This document shows, piece by piece, positions 37,099-45,432 of a stretch of DNA of 64,000 nucleotides. The translations under genes were made by a program, and so were the position numbers. The notes below the pieces were generated by a model that did not search any database, was not told the DNA's origin, and saw only the letters and a program-made list of their open reading frames with translations. Source of the stretch: an uncultured Myxococcales bacterium. GTDB taxonomy: Bacteria; Myxococcota_A; UBA9042; CAIXZC01. Location: assembly GCA_903895725.1 (NCBI GenBank), contig CAITUV010000074.1:1-64000 (forward strand), written 5' to 3'. Numbering within the stretch: the first letter of the stretch is position 1; each line of letters starts with the position of its first letter.

Positions 37099-37872
37099 AT
37101 GGGGATGAAGCTGCTCGACTCCACGTTCTTCGTGATGAAACGGCTCGGGTGGGTCGCGGCCGAGAACCGGATGTTCCGGCACGGCGACAAGGTTCTCGTG
37201 GCGCTGAGTGGCGGGCATGCCAGCCTGTCCATGTTGCTGGCGCTTGTGCACCGGCAGCGCAAGACCCCCATCGACCTGGAGATCATCCCGTACCACGTTC
37301 CGGATGGGGTCTACGGTCCGCCACAGGAGGTGGAGGCGGTGCTGCGGGAGGCCTGCGGCAAGATGGGGCTCGGGCTCTCTATCGCCGAAGTCCCGCCCGA
37401 GACGCCGACCGCCCCTGCGGCCGCTCATTTCGCACCCGTCCCGCACCGGCAGGTCCTCCTCGATGCCGCAGCACGGCTGGGGGCGTGCGGCATCGCGCTC
37501 GGGCACACGCTGGAGGACCGGGCTCTGGGGGTGCTCCTGCCGGCGGTCACCGAGGGGCGTCTGGTCTCGGTGCCCGAAATGGAGGAGGTCGATGTTTCGG
37601 AAGGGAAGGCCGTGGAAACCGGTTTGGCGAATCCGACCCCGCCGTCGACCTTGAGGATCTTGCGACTGCTCAGTCACGTCGAGCCGGAGGCCGTGCTCCG
37701 CATGGCCCGAGACGAGGGGCTGCCCATCCTGTCGCGCCGGGTCGAAGGGCCGCTGGCCGAGCTGAGGGCCGTGATCGAGAAATACCTCGGGGCAAAGAGC
37801 GGTCCCCGCATCGAGAAGCTCAGAAACCTGGCGACGAGCCCGGACCGCGTCCGCGACGAGTACATGGCATAG
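37099..37872 (+). CDS. TtcA-like PP-loop protein with degenerate catalytic motifs
   Basis: A 257-residue protein with overall resemblance to the tRNA 2-thiocytidine synthase TtcA (N-type PP-loop ATPase). The ATP-binding motif SGGxDS is here SGGHAS (residues 37-42), lacking the conserved Asp. The CxxC motif expected before the RRG/ILY segment is replaced by FAPVPHRQVLLDAA, so the Fe-S ligands are missing. GIALGHTLEDRALGVLLP matches the following ALGHxxDD helix. It lies 67 bases after lutC on the same strand. Probably a non-catalytic or repurposed paralogue. Confidence 0.65.
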   Translation: MGMKLLDSTFFVMKRLGWVAAENRMFRHGDKVLVALSGGHASLSMLLALVHRQRKTPIDLEIIPYHVPDGVYGPPQEVEAVLREACGKMGLGLSIAEVPPETPTAPAAAHFAPVPHRQVLLDAAARLGACGIALGHTLEDRALGVLLPAVTEGRLVSVPEMEEVDVSEGKAVETGLANPTPPSTLRILRLLSHVEPEAVLRMARDEGLPILSRRVEGPLAELRAVIEKYLGAKSGPRIEKLRNLATSPDRVRDEYMA

Positions 37873-38010
37873 AAGGCGGGCGCCGCCGGAATAGGACGAA
37901 CGGCCGCCAATGCGGAGGCGGGTGAGTAGCACGAGCAGCCGGGTAGCCCCCTCGGCAGCCAGTCAAACCCACCCACTAGATCCGCGCCGCCCCCTATGTC
38001 TCCCATTCGT

Positions 38011-38053
38011 CCTATACGTCCTATACGTCCTATACGTCCTATTGTCCTATTGT
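38011..38053. repeat. CCTATACGT tandem repeat at a gene end
   Basis: Three 9-base units CCTATACGT (38011-38037) followed by two CCTATTGT units, running into the stop codon of the minus-strand gene at 38047. Simple-sequence expansion in the convergent gap between the TtcA-like gene and the MYXO-CTERM-like gene. Confidence 0.85.
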
Positions 38054-40053
38054 CTCCTCCACCCCATCCGCCCCATCCCCGCCCTCAGCAAGAGCATTGC
38101 CAAAGCGATCAGCCCAACCACTGCGTTCCCCCCGCCACGCCCCGCGCTGCAGCCGTTGCTGCCCGGCTTGACGACACCGGGCTGGGCCGACCCGCCTGAA
38201 TCCAGGCCCGGAAGATCGGAGGGGCCGGCGGCGTCGGCCTGTGCGCCTCCATCTCCCGCAGCGTCGGCCGTGGCCGTGTCGTCTCCCGCCGCATCTCCTC
38301 CTGTTCCGTCCACGGGGGGCTCGGTCCATCCGCCGACCGGCATGTGGTCCCTGGTGAACGGGGAAACGTGGGTTTCACCCGACTCCAGTGCGTCGAAGTA
38401 TCGCACCATCCAGTAGGCCGCCTGGAGATCGCCGCCCGGGTTGAGGCGCAGCCCGCCGCCCCCGTTGACCTCGAACGGATTGGAGCGGGCGTTGAAGTCC
38501 GATGGCGGGCGGATCGACGGATCGAGCGCCTCGGCCGCCATGGCATCGCCGTCCTTGGGCTTGGTGGACAGAACCAGCACGGTCTTTCCGTCCACGGCCA
38601 GGCATTTTCCCGCCGCAAGCTCCTGGGAATCGCAGTTCACCACGGCGTCGTTCCAGTATGGCCCGAGGGGGAACGCAGCGAGGAGGTTCGCCAGCTCCTC
38701 CACCAGGAGGGGGTCGGTCCCCTGGTCCGTGGCTGCCAGGTAGAGGGCGTACCAGAGCGGCTGCTTGCAGTTGCGGGCCGTATGGTTCTCCTTCTCCCTC
38801 TGCCACCAGCCGATTTCGAGGAAGCGGCGCAGCACCTTGGTGACCTTGGGGTCCTTCTCGAGGTAGAGGGCGAGGAACAGCGCCACACCGGTCATGTCCG
38901 GGTTGTCGAAGTTGGTCATGGTCCCGGCGTAGATGTAGTCGATGGCCTTGGGATCATCGGGCCAGTCTGCGGCCTTGTCGAGGTATCCACGCTCTCCCAG
39001 GAAGTCCTGGTAGAGGAATGCTTCCAGCTCCGGGTCGCCGGAGACGTGGTGAAGGGCCTTGAGCACCCCCACGGACATGAACAGGTTGAACACGTTGTAG
39101 CCTCCCTCCTCCGGCTTGAAATAGAACTTCTCGAGCGAGAGAGGGTTCAGGTCGTGGTGGTAGGTGGGGCGGCCGTCGGCATCCATGATGATGAGGTCAT
39201 AGAGCCCCTTTCCCGCGATCTGCTCGGGCCAGTTGGAGACCTCGCGCTTCTCCATGAGCATCTTCCCGATGAGGAGAGCATCCTGCTCCATCTGGGCGAC
39301 GAGGCCCTGGTCGATATCCGGATCCTCCTTCATGGCGTCGTAGAGTGCGACCATGGCGAAGACCTGGCCGACGAGCTGGTCCTTGGAGCACGAATCGACC
39401 CAGTTCCATTCGCCTTCCGGGAGCACGCCTCCCGAGTTGTCGTCCCTCCAGGTGCCGTTGTCCTTGGGGGCGGGGAGCGGCTGGCCCGATTCGTCGAAGA
39501 GCGGCACGGTCATTGCCGGATCGACCGGCATGGGGGGCTCTCCCGCTTCCGACTTCAGCTTCTGGATTCCCCGGGCCACGAGCCCTCCGCCGCCCGTAAC
39601 GACCTTGAACAGATGCCACGACTGTGCAGCCCGGACCACGCGGGCCCGGCATTCATCCAACACAGCGGACGGTGCCCCGTCCCGTTTTCTTGCCCGGTAT
39701 TCGAAGGCCGTGGCCGCCACGGCGATGCCCCCGAAGAAGCCCAGGTCTCCATGCTCGCCGTAGGCAAGGGCCAGCTCGTAGGGGTGCTTGCCCGTGACCT
39801 CCTGGAAGTCGTCGGATTCGTCCTGAGCCAGGAAGGCCGTGATCGCCTGCACGGCCTGAGCGTCCTTGGGATGGTAGTTCAGCGACAGGCCGAACGGCAG
39901 AGCGTTGAGGCGGTAGAACTGCCTTCCCTGCCGGGCCATCTTCTGGTCCAGTCCGGGATACTTGCCCTCCGGGAGGATCGGCTGGGCACGGGCCGGGATG
40001 CCGAGCAGGGAGAGGAGCACAACGAGCCACAACGGCAAGGCAGTCAACCTCAT
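38047..40053 (-). CDS. Exported helical protein with MYXO-CTERM-like anchor
   Basis: A 668-residue protein with a signal peptide (LWLVVLLSLLGIPARAQ) and a large mainly helical body (about 40-560) with no family I recognise; alternating paired helices suggest an alpha/alpha-toroid. A Gly/Asp/Ala-rich linker (about 575-625) precedes a C-terminal tail: a cysteine (SNGCSAGRGGG), a hydrophobic helix (AVVGLIALAMLLLRAG) and a basic end (RMGWRRQ), the tripartite layout of MYXO-CTERM sorting signals handled by myxosortases. ATG 40053 has a GGAGGT site. Surface-anchored protein, function unknown. Confidence 0.7.
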   Translation of the reverse strand: MRLTALPLWLVVLLSLLGIPARAQPILPEGKYPGLDQKMARQGRQFYRLNALPFGLSLNYHPKDAQAVQAITAFLAQDESDDFQEVTGKHPYELALAYGEHGDLGFFGGIAVAATAFEYRARKRDGAPSAVLDECRARVVRAAQSWHLFKVVTGGGGLVARGIQKLKSEAGEPPMPVDPAMTVPLFDESGQPLPAPKDNGTWRDDNSGGVLPEGEWNWVDSCSKDQLVGQVFAMVALYDAMKEDPDIDQGLVAQMEQDALLIGKMLMEKREVSNWPEQIAGKGLYDLIIMDADGRPTYHHDLNPLSLEKFYFKPEEGGYNVFNLFMSVGVLKALHHVSGDPELEAFLYQDFLGERGYLDKAADWPDDPKAIDYIYAGTMTNFDNPDMTGVALFLALYLEKDPKVTKVLRRFLEIGWWQREKENHTARNCKQPLWYALYLAATDQGTDPLLVEELANLLAAFPLGPYWNDAVVNCDSQELAAGKCLAVDGKTVLVLSTKPKDGDAMAAEALDPSIRPPSDFNARSNPFEVNGGGGLRLNPGGDLQAAYWMVRYFDALESGETHVSPFTRDHMPVGGWTEPPVDGTGGDAAGDDTATADAAGDGGAQADAAGPSDLPGLDSGGSAQPGVVKPGSNGCSAGRGGGNAVVGLIALAMLLLRAGMGRMGWRRQ

Positions 40054-40110
40054 GTGGGACCTCCAGGTCAAGCTATCGAATTGACGCTTCGGCCGAGGGC
40101 ACGGCACCGC

Positions 40111-41454
40111 TCAGAGGCAGGACTTGGCGCACTCTTCCTTGGTGGGAAAGATCCCCTTGCAGTCGCCGCAGCCGCAGCCGCTCACGCCGACGCAGGCGAA
40201 CCCGTCGAACCCGTAGCCCATGAACATCTCGCAGAAGCCGTAGCCGTTGGGGTCGATCTTGGTGCAACCGGCCTGGCAGACCATTTTGAGCCAGCAGGGG
40301 GCCATGCAGGGCGGGTCCGCGTAGACGCACGGCGGGCACTCGGCGACTTCCGTGCAGACCTGGCCGGGAGGGCAGTCCGCATCGCTGCTGCATTCCGTGC
40401 TCTGGGTCGGGATGCACTTGCCGACGGCCAGGCAGGCGACCTTGCAGGGGGGATCCGCATAGACGCACGGGGGGCACACGGCCTGGACTTCGCACAGGAA
40501 TCCGGCACCGCAGTCCGCGTCCTGGTTGCACTCGGACTTGAGCGGCACGCACTCGCCGCAGGGGACGCAGACCGCAGGGCACTCCATGCCGGGGAGGCAG
40601 CCCTCGGGGGCGCAGCAGTCGTTGGTGATCTGGCACGTCTCGTTCCACTGGCAGTCATCGCTGCCGTAGCAGGCAGTGCCGGGCAGAGGCTCTTCTCCCT
40701 TGCACTTGCCGGGCTGGGAGGCGGCAAAGCACTGGGCGCCGCAGGGGCAGGTGATGGCTCCGATGCAATGCTCGCCCGCTTTGCACTGGGCGTCGGACCA
40801 GCAGAGGCCCGGTGCCGGGAGCTTCTCGCAGACGCCGACGACGCAGACGGCACCAGCGGGGCAGTCGAAGTCGCTCGCACAGCATCCGGACTGGGCCACG
40901 CACTCGCCGCAGGGGACGCAGACCGCAGGGCAGATCATGCCGGGCAGGCAGCCCTTGGGGGGGCAGCAATCGTTGGTGATCTCGCACGACTGCCCGGGGG
41001 CGCAGTCGGCTTCTTCGTAGCACTGGGCAGGTTGCGGCGGCTCGACGCACTGTCCCCAGCAGTCGCACGGAGGGCAGGGCACAAAGGAGTTCGGGTCGCA
41101 CGGGCAGGCCGGGCACGGGCCGGTTACCTGGCAGACCTGGCCGGGCGGGCATTCCTTGTCCGTCAGGCAGCAGCCGTCGTCCGGGACGCCGTCGCAGTCG
41201 TCGTCCTTGCCGTCTCCGCAGACCTCAGCGGAAGGGATGCACTCGTCCTTGCAGTGCCAGATGCACTGCCCCTGGTCGCACGCCCACTTGCCCACGCAAT
41301 TGAGGTGCGGCAACCCCTCGCAGTCGGCGGGAACCGCACAGATCGGCTCCTCCGGAGGCGGAGCGGGAACACAGGTGGTCTTGCTCGTGCCGGACAGCAC
41401 GACGAACAGCGTCCCCAGAACCAGGAAGAGCACCGTGGTGGATACCTTCTTCAT
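40111..41454 (-). CDS. Secreted Cys-rich repeat protein with Kunitz-like tail
   Basis: A 447-residue secreted protein (signal peptide to about residue 25). It contains a metal-binding-like DGKDDDCDGVPDDG segment and many CxxDxDCxxGxxCxxxxxC units, including near-identical copies NDCCPPKGCLPGMICPAVC and NDCCAPEGCLPGMECPAVC, and two CPPCVYADPPC segments. The last 30 residues (GCGCGDCKGIFPTKEECAKS) resemble the C-terminal half of a Kunitz domain. No lipobox is evident. A TAGACT-type promoter precedes it. It is 57 bases upstream of the MYXO-CTERM-like gene. Role unknown. Confidence 0.72.
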   Translation of the reverse strand: MKKVSTTVLFLVLGTLFVVLSGTSKTTCVPAPPPEEPICAVPADCEGLPHLNCVGKWACDQGQCIWHCKDECIPSAEVCGDGKDDDCDGVPDDGCCLTDKECPPGQVCQVTGPCPACPCDPNSFVPCPPCDCWGQCVEPPQPAQCYEEADCAPGQSCEITNDCCPPKGCLPGMICPAVCVPCGECVAQSGCCASDFDCPAGAVCVVGVCEKLPAPGLCWSDAQCKAGEHCIGAITCPCGAQCFAASQPGKCKGEEPLPGTACYGSDDCQWNETCQITNDCCAPEGCLPGMECPAVCVPCGECVPLKSECNQDADCGAGFLCEVQAVCPPCVYADPPCKVACLAVGKCIPTQSTECSSDADCPPGQVCTEVAECPPCVYADPPCMAPCWLKMVCQAGCTKIDPNGYGFCEMFMGYGFDGFACVGVSGCGCGDCKGIFPTKEECAKSCL

Positions 41455-41495
41455 GTGGCCTCCTTGAGTCGAGGGTTTCCCCCGAATCCGGCTAT

Positions 41496-41524
41496 AGTCT
41501 ACCCGACTATTGCCGGGAGGTCAC
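41496..41524 (-). promoter_or_regulatory. Putative promoter for the 40111-41454 gene
   Basis: Minus strand GTGACC (41519-41524), 17-base spacer, TAGACT (41496-41501), about 40 bases before the ATG at 41454. Confidence 0.35.
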
Positions 41525-41572
41525 GATCTCGTCGCGTTATTTCGCGCGTGGAGGGGACCGAGGCCCCGGGAA

Positions 41573-42421
41573 TCAGAAGATGCCCAGCGTGAAGCCCGCC
41601 GTGGCGGTGAGGAAGTGAAGCCAGTTGGCCGTGAAGCCGTCTCCGCTCTTCTCGTTGTCGCTCGTTCCTTCGGCCCCGCCGCCCAGGTACCGAACGTTGA
41701 GCCAGGCATCGAGCCGATCGGACAGGGGGATACCTGCCCGGATGCTGGCATCAAGGATGGCCCCGACGACTCCGTTGTTGTCACCGTTGAGGTAGCTGAC
41801 CGGGGCGTACATCCCGTCGATCTCGGTGCCTACCCAGGGGCCTGCATCGAAGCGGTACGTGGCGCGGAACTTGAGCTCGGGGACCGGGCCGATATTGCGC
41901 TTGGAGACGAGCTGCGTCCCGTCTGCCGACGCAAAGTCGATCGTCGCATTGCGGATCTGCATCGATGCCCCGATTTCGAGGTCGAGGTTGCTGGCCGAGG
42001 CCAGGTCATACAGGTAGCTGGCCCGATAGAACGGGAACCCATAGGTGAACACCATGGGGGTGCCCGCCTTGAACACCGTGTCGTCCACCCGGATGTCCTC
42101 CGCCGCCGTCTCCCGGGTCTGGAGGGAGAGGGGCTGGTACAGGAAGATGACCTTGTGGCGCTCCCGGATCCCGAGCTCGAGTGCGAAGCGGCTGACGAAG
42201 TAGAGGTTGTCCTGGGCACCTTCGTCGACATAGTCGATCTCGGTCCCCTGCTTGCCGAACTGGATGGAGTGAGCCAGAGGTGCCAGCATGCCGAGCTCGG
42301 CAACGCCGTCCAGCGACCACGGGCGTGCTTCTTCGGCGCGCACTCCGGGGGCGGCCGCCAGCCAGAAGGACAACGACAATGCGATGAGGCCGGTGGTCCG
42401 GCCGAGTAGTATCTGTCTCAT
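41573..42421 (-). CDS. Outer-membrane beta-barrel-like protein
   Basis: A 282-residue exported protein with a signal peptide (LIALSLSFWLAAAPGVRAE). The mature part consists of alternating amphipathic strands (YFVSRFALELGIRERHKVIF, ASYLYDLASASNLDLEIGAS, LKFRATYRFDAG) and ends in a strand with terminal Phe (TATAGFTLGIF), the usual outer-membrane assembly signal. ATG 42421 has GAGGAGGAGC upstream. Divergent from terC. Substrate or function unknown. Confidence 0.7.
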   Translation of the reverse strand: MRQILLGRTTGLIALSLSFWLAAAPGVRAEEARPWSLDGVAELGMLAPLAHSIQFGKQGTEIDYVDEGAQDNLYFVSRFALELGIRERHKVIFLYQPLSLQTRETAAEDIRVDDTVFKAGTPMVFTYGFPFYRASYLYDLASASNLDLEIGASMQIRNATIDFASADGTQLVSKRNIGPVPELKFRATYRFDAGPWVGTEIDGMYAPVSYLNGDNNGVVGAILDASIRAGIPLSDRLDAWLNVRYLGGGAEGTSDNEKSGDGFTANWLHFLTATAGFTLGIF

Positions 42422-42502
42422 GTGCTCCTCCTCGAAGGATGGTTCAGAATCGCAGCTTTCACGGTTGCAGCCTTCATTCATCGACAACCCTGCTCTCCGC
42501 TC

Positions 42503-42530
42503 AATTTAGGGCGCGAAACGGAAGATGCAA
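42503..42530 (-). promoter_or_regulatory. Putative promoter for the beta-barrel gene
   Basis: Minus strand TTGCAT (42525-42530), 16-base spacer, TAAATT (42503-42508), about 80 bases before the ATG at 42421. Confidence 0.3.
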
Positions 42531-42659
42531 CCCCGAGTTGCGGCCGACTCCGGGGCTCCCCGGCCTTCCCAGGATTGCAACGTGGGATGATTGCTGGTAG
42601 GTTCTGCGCACGCCGCAGCATGGGCGCCTCACGAACCCCCTTGCTGCCGCTGGAGACCC

Positions 42660-43625
42660 ATGACCGGCTCGATGTTCGATGCAGCGCACCTGGAGTTGTG
42701 GGCGATCTTCTGGGGAATCGTCGTTGCACTGCTGTTCCTCGACCTGGCGGTGTTCAACAAGCGGGCCCACAAGATCACGCTCAAGGAGGCCGCGGTCTGG
42801 AGCGTGGTGTGGATCTTCCTGTCGCTGCTGTTCAACGGAGGGGTCTGGTGGCTGCTGGGGGATGAGCCGGCGCTGCAGTTTCTGACTGGATACGTCGTCG
42901 AGAAGTCGCTGTCGGTGGACAACCTGTTCGTCTTCCTGGTGGTATTCCGTTTCTTCGGGGTCGATTCGAAGTACCAGCACAGGGTCCTCTACTGGGGGGT
43001 GCTGGGGGCCATCATTCTGCGAACGATCATGATTCTCGCCGGGGCCGTCCTGGTGGCCCGGTTCCAATGGGTGCTGTACATCTTCGGTGCAATCCTGGTG
43101 ATTTCGGGGCTCAAGCTCCTCATACGAAAGGATGCCGAGGTGAACGCGGGCAACAACCTGGCCGTGAAGATCTGCCGCAAGCTCTTTCCCATGACCGAGG
43201 AATTCCACGGGCAGAGCTTCTTCGTCCGGGAGGAGGGCAGGCTCCTGGCCACTCCGATGCTGCTCGTGCTGGTGACCGTGGAGTTCACGGACGTGCTGTT
43301 CGCCGTGGATTCCATCCCTGCGGTTTTCGGAATCACGCAGGACCCGTTCATCATCCTGACGTCGAATATCTTCGCGATCATGGGGTTGCGGGCCCTCTAC
43401 TTCCTGTTGGCAGGAATCATCGACCGGTTCCACTACCTCCAGACCGGGCTTGCCGCGGTGCTGACGTTTATCGGCGTCAAGATGCTGGTGGCCGAGTGGA
43501 TCCACATCCCGACGCTGACGTCACTGAGCATCGTGGCGCTGACGCTGGGTCTGTCGGTGGTGTTGTCGCTGGCCTTCCCCAAGAAGGAAGAGCCCGGCGA
43601 TTCAGCCCCTACGCCCGCGAGCTAG
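42660..43625 (+). CDS. TerC/Alx-family membrane protein
   Basis: A 321-residue integral membrane protein with about eight to nine helices. Family signatures: WxVVWIFLSLLFN, the acidic membrane motif GYVVEKSLSVDNLFVF (about 78-93) and VEFTDVLFAVDSIPAVFGIT (about 213-232), and the C-terminal LQTGLAAVLTFIGVKM. TerC/Alx proteins are linked to Mn2+ export, metal homeostasis or tellurite resistance. The start at 42660 has only a weak GGAG site. I looked for a yybP-ykoY manganese riboswitch upstream and did not see it. Confidence 0.9.
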   Translation: MTGSMFDAAHLELWAIFWGIVVALLFLDLAVFNKRAHKITLKEAAVWSVVWIFLSLLFNGGVWWLLGDEPALQFLTGYVVEKSLSVDNLFVFLVVFRFFGVDSKYQHRVLYWGVLGAIILRTIMILAGAVLVARFQWVLYIFGAILVISGLKLLIRKDAEVNAGNNLAVKICRKLFPMTEEFHGQSFFVREEGRLLATPMLLVLVTVEFTDVLFAVDSIPAVFGITQDPFIILTSNIFAIMGLRALYFLLAGIIDRFHYLQTGLAAVLTFIGVKMLVAEWIHIPTLTSLSIVALTLGLSVVLSLAFPKKEEPGDSAPTPAS

Positions 43626-43649
43626 CGGCATCCGAACGCACATAAATCC

Positions 43650-43678
43650 TTGAAATCCGTGCCGTTTTCTGGTATGGA
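43650..43678 (+). promoter_or_regulatory. Putative promoter for the P-domain lipoprotein gene
   Basis: TTGAAA (43650-43655), 17-base spacer, TATGGA (43673-43678), 27 bases before the ATG at 43706, with GGGAGG between. Confidence 0.4.
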
Positions 43679-43705
43679 CGGGGCACCATTCGTGGGAGGT
43701 GCGGC

Positions 43706-45400
43706 ATGGTGACGAAGCGGCTGTTCCTGGCGATTTCGGCGTGTTTCCTGGCCCTGGCAGGCTGTGGTGCCGAGGAGGAGTACGGCGTCAACCCGTTCCT
43801 GGAGGACCAGGGGAACCAGGGCAAGCAGGATACCCAGTACATGAACCCGGACGGCATCGAGGTTGAAGTCGACCTCGAGGGCGACGTCGACGCGCCCGAC
43901 TTCCGCAAGGGAGATGCTCCGGCCGTGCTGGGCCAGTTCGCCCTGACCTACCTGCGCAAGCGTGGGGAGTTCTACCTCGAGTCCCTTGCCGAAGACGCTA
44001 CCTCCAAGACCCGCGTCGAGTGGCGGGTGGACGGCAACTGGATCACGGCTGACGAGGCCAAGAGCCTGTCCGGCGACAAGCTGACCCACTTCCGCATTCG
44101 CGGCGTGAACGCCGTGCTCCTTCATTCCGCAGCCAGTGGCGTGAATGAGGGCAAGCAGTTCCTCGCCAAGGTACCCAAGCGGCCGTTCTCGATCATGACC
44201 GATGCCGGCGACAAGTGCGCCGACCCGGACAGCCACATGTCGCTGTCGCAGTCGATTTACTGGTACATGTGGAACCCGAAGAAGAGCGGCTGCCCGGCGG
44301 ACCTGTCCCAGGACCTGCTCGTGACGGTCTCGAAGATGCTGCCCAACGAGAAGATCACGTACCCCGAGTACGACCAGCTGGTTGCCGACGGACGGATCAC
44401 CGTGGTCGTGCTGTTCGGTCTCATCGGCGACGACATGAAGGAGACCGACACCGGGTTCCGGGGGCTCGAAGAGATGGCTTCGTGGCTCAAGGACGATGAC
44501 TTCTCCGAAGTGACCGCACCGGTGGGACGTCGCTTCAGCAAGCAGATCGGCAACGTGACCTACGAGATCGACCTGTACTCCCCCAAGGAGTTCAGCGGGC
44601 TGTCCGACTATGCGCACAAGGGGAACTTCACCAAGGCGATCAAGGAGCACGAGATCGTGGTGTACGATGGCCACAGCATGCTCGGTGCGAGCGACTTCTG
44701 GGCCACCGTGGAGTACCCGGAGTTCTACCAGATCTTCCTGTATGGCGGATGCCTCGGCTACGAGTACTACATCGCCCCGATCCTGAAGAGCAAGAGCGGT
44801 TGGGAGAAGCTCGACCTGGTGTCGAGCGTCGTCGAGGTATCGGTCGGTGCCAACGAGTTCGCCGGTCCGTTCCTGGCCAAGCTCGAGTGGGCGCTGACCC
44901 ACAACTACAACGTCTCGTGGCGGGACATGCTCCTTGCCATCCGCAAGCGGGTTGGGGATTCCACCTTCGGCGCCAGCGGCGTGCGAGAGAACTGCTTCTC
45001 GCCGGCCGGCAGCCTGTGCGTGCCCGAACAGCCGGAGGATCCGGAGGCCGAGCTGCTCCGGTTCGAGAGCACGGAGTCGCAAGCCATTCCGGACAACGAC
45101 CAGGCCGGCATCACGAGCTCCATCGAGGTGCTCGAGACCGGGACCGCCGCGACGGTCACCCTGGAGCTCGACATCAGCCACACCTATCCGGGCGACCTTC
45201 GCATCGTCCTGAGCCACGCTGGCAAGGACGCCACGATCTGGGACAATGCCGGTGGAGAGGGGACGGGCATCCAGCAGTCCATGCTGGTCCTCCCGTTCGA
45301 GGGAACGGAGATGTCCGGCACGTGGGAACTGAAGATTGTGGACACCTGGGACCAGGATTCCGGGAAGCTCAATTCCTGGGCCGTCAGCTTCACCCGCTAG
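43706..45400 (+). CDS. Lipoprotein with C-terminal P-domain
   Basis: A 564-residue lipoprotein (LAGC, Cys20). The first 430 residues form a domain I do not recognise, with WRVDGNWITADEAKSLSG, HEIVVYDGHSMLGASDFWA and FLYGGCLGYEYYIAPIL; the VYDGHS stretch and GGC motif could belong to a caspase-like (C25/C14-type) fold, which would use His and Cys, but this is uncertain. The last 115 residues (IEVLETGTAATVTLELDISH, YPGDLRIVLSHAGK, GTWELKIVDTWDQDSG) are a clear proprotein-convertase P-domain, common at the C-terminus of secreted bacterial proteases. Exported, cell-surface or periplasmic. Confidence 0.75.
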   Translation: MVTKRLFLAISACFLALAGCGAEEEYGVNPFLEDQGNQGKQDTQYMNPDGIEVEVDLEGDVDAPDFRKGDAPAVLGQFALTYLRKRGEFYLESLAEDATSKTRVEWRVDGNWITADEAKSLSGDKLTHFRIRGVNAVLLHSAASGVNEGKQFLAKVPKRPFSIMTDAGDKCADPDSHMSLSQSIYWYMWNPKKSGCPADLSQDLLVTVSKMLPNEKITYPEYDQLVADGRITVVVLFGLIGDDMKETDTGFRGLEEMASWLKDDDFSEVTAPVGRRFSKQIGNVTYEIDLYSPKEFSGLSDYAHKGNFTKAIKEHEIVVYDGHSMLGASDFWATVEYPEFYQIFLYGGCLGYEYYIAPILKSKSGWEKLDLVSSVVEVSVGANEFAGPFLAKLEWALTHNYNVSWRDMLLAIRKRVGDSTFGASGVRENCFSPAGSLCVPEQPEDPEAELLRFESTESQAIPDNDQAGITSSIEVLETGTAATVTLELDISHTYPGDLRIVLSHAGKDATIWDNAGGEGTGIQQSMLVLPFEGTEMSGTWELKIVDTWDQDSGKLNSWAVSFTR

Positions 45401-45432
45401 AGAGCCGTAACTCCTGGAGTAAGCTTAGCCGT

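Noticed and set aside
42422..42659. yybP-ykoY (manganese) riboswitch before terC
   Set aside because: Such a riboswitch is common before terC/alx genes, so I looked for its conserved core. I did not find it, although a computational covariance search would be decisive.
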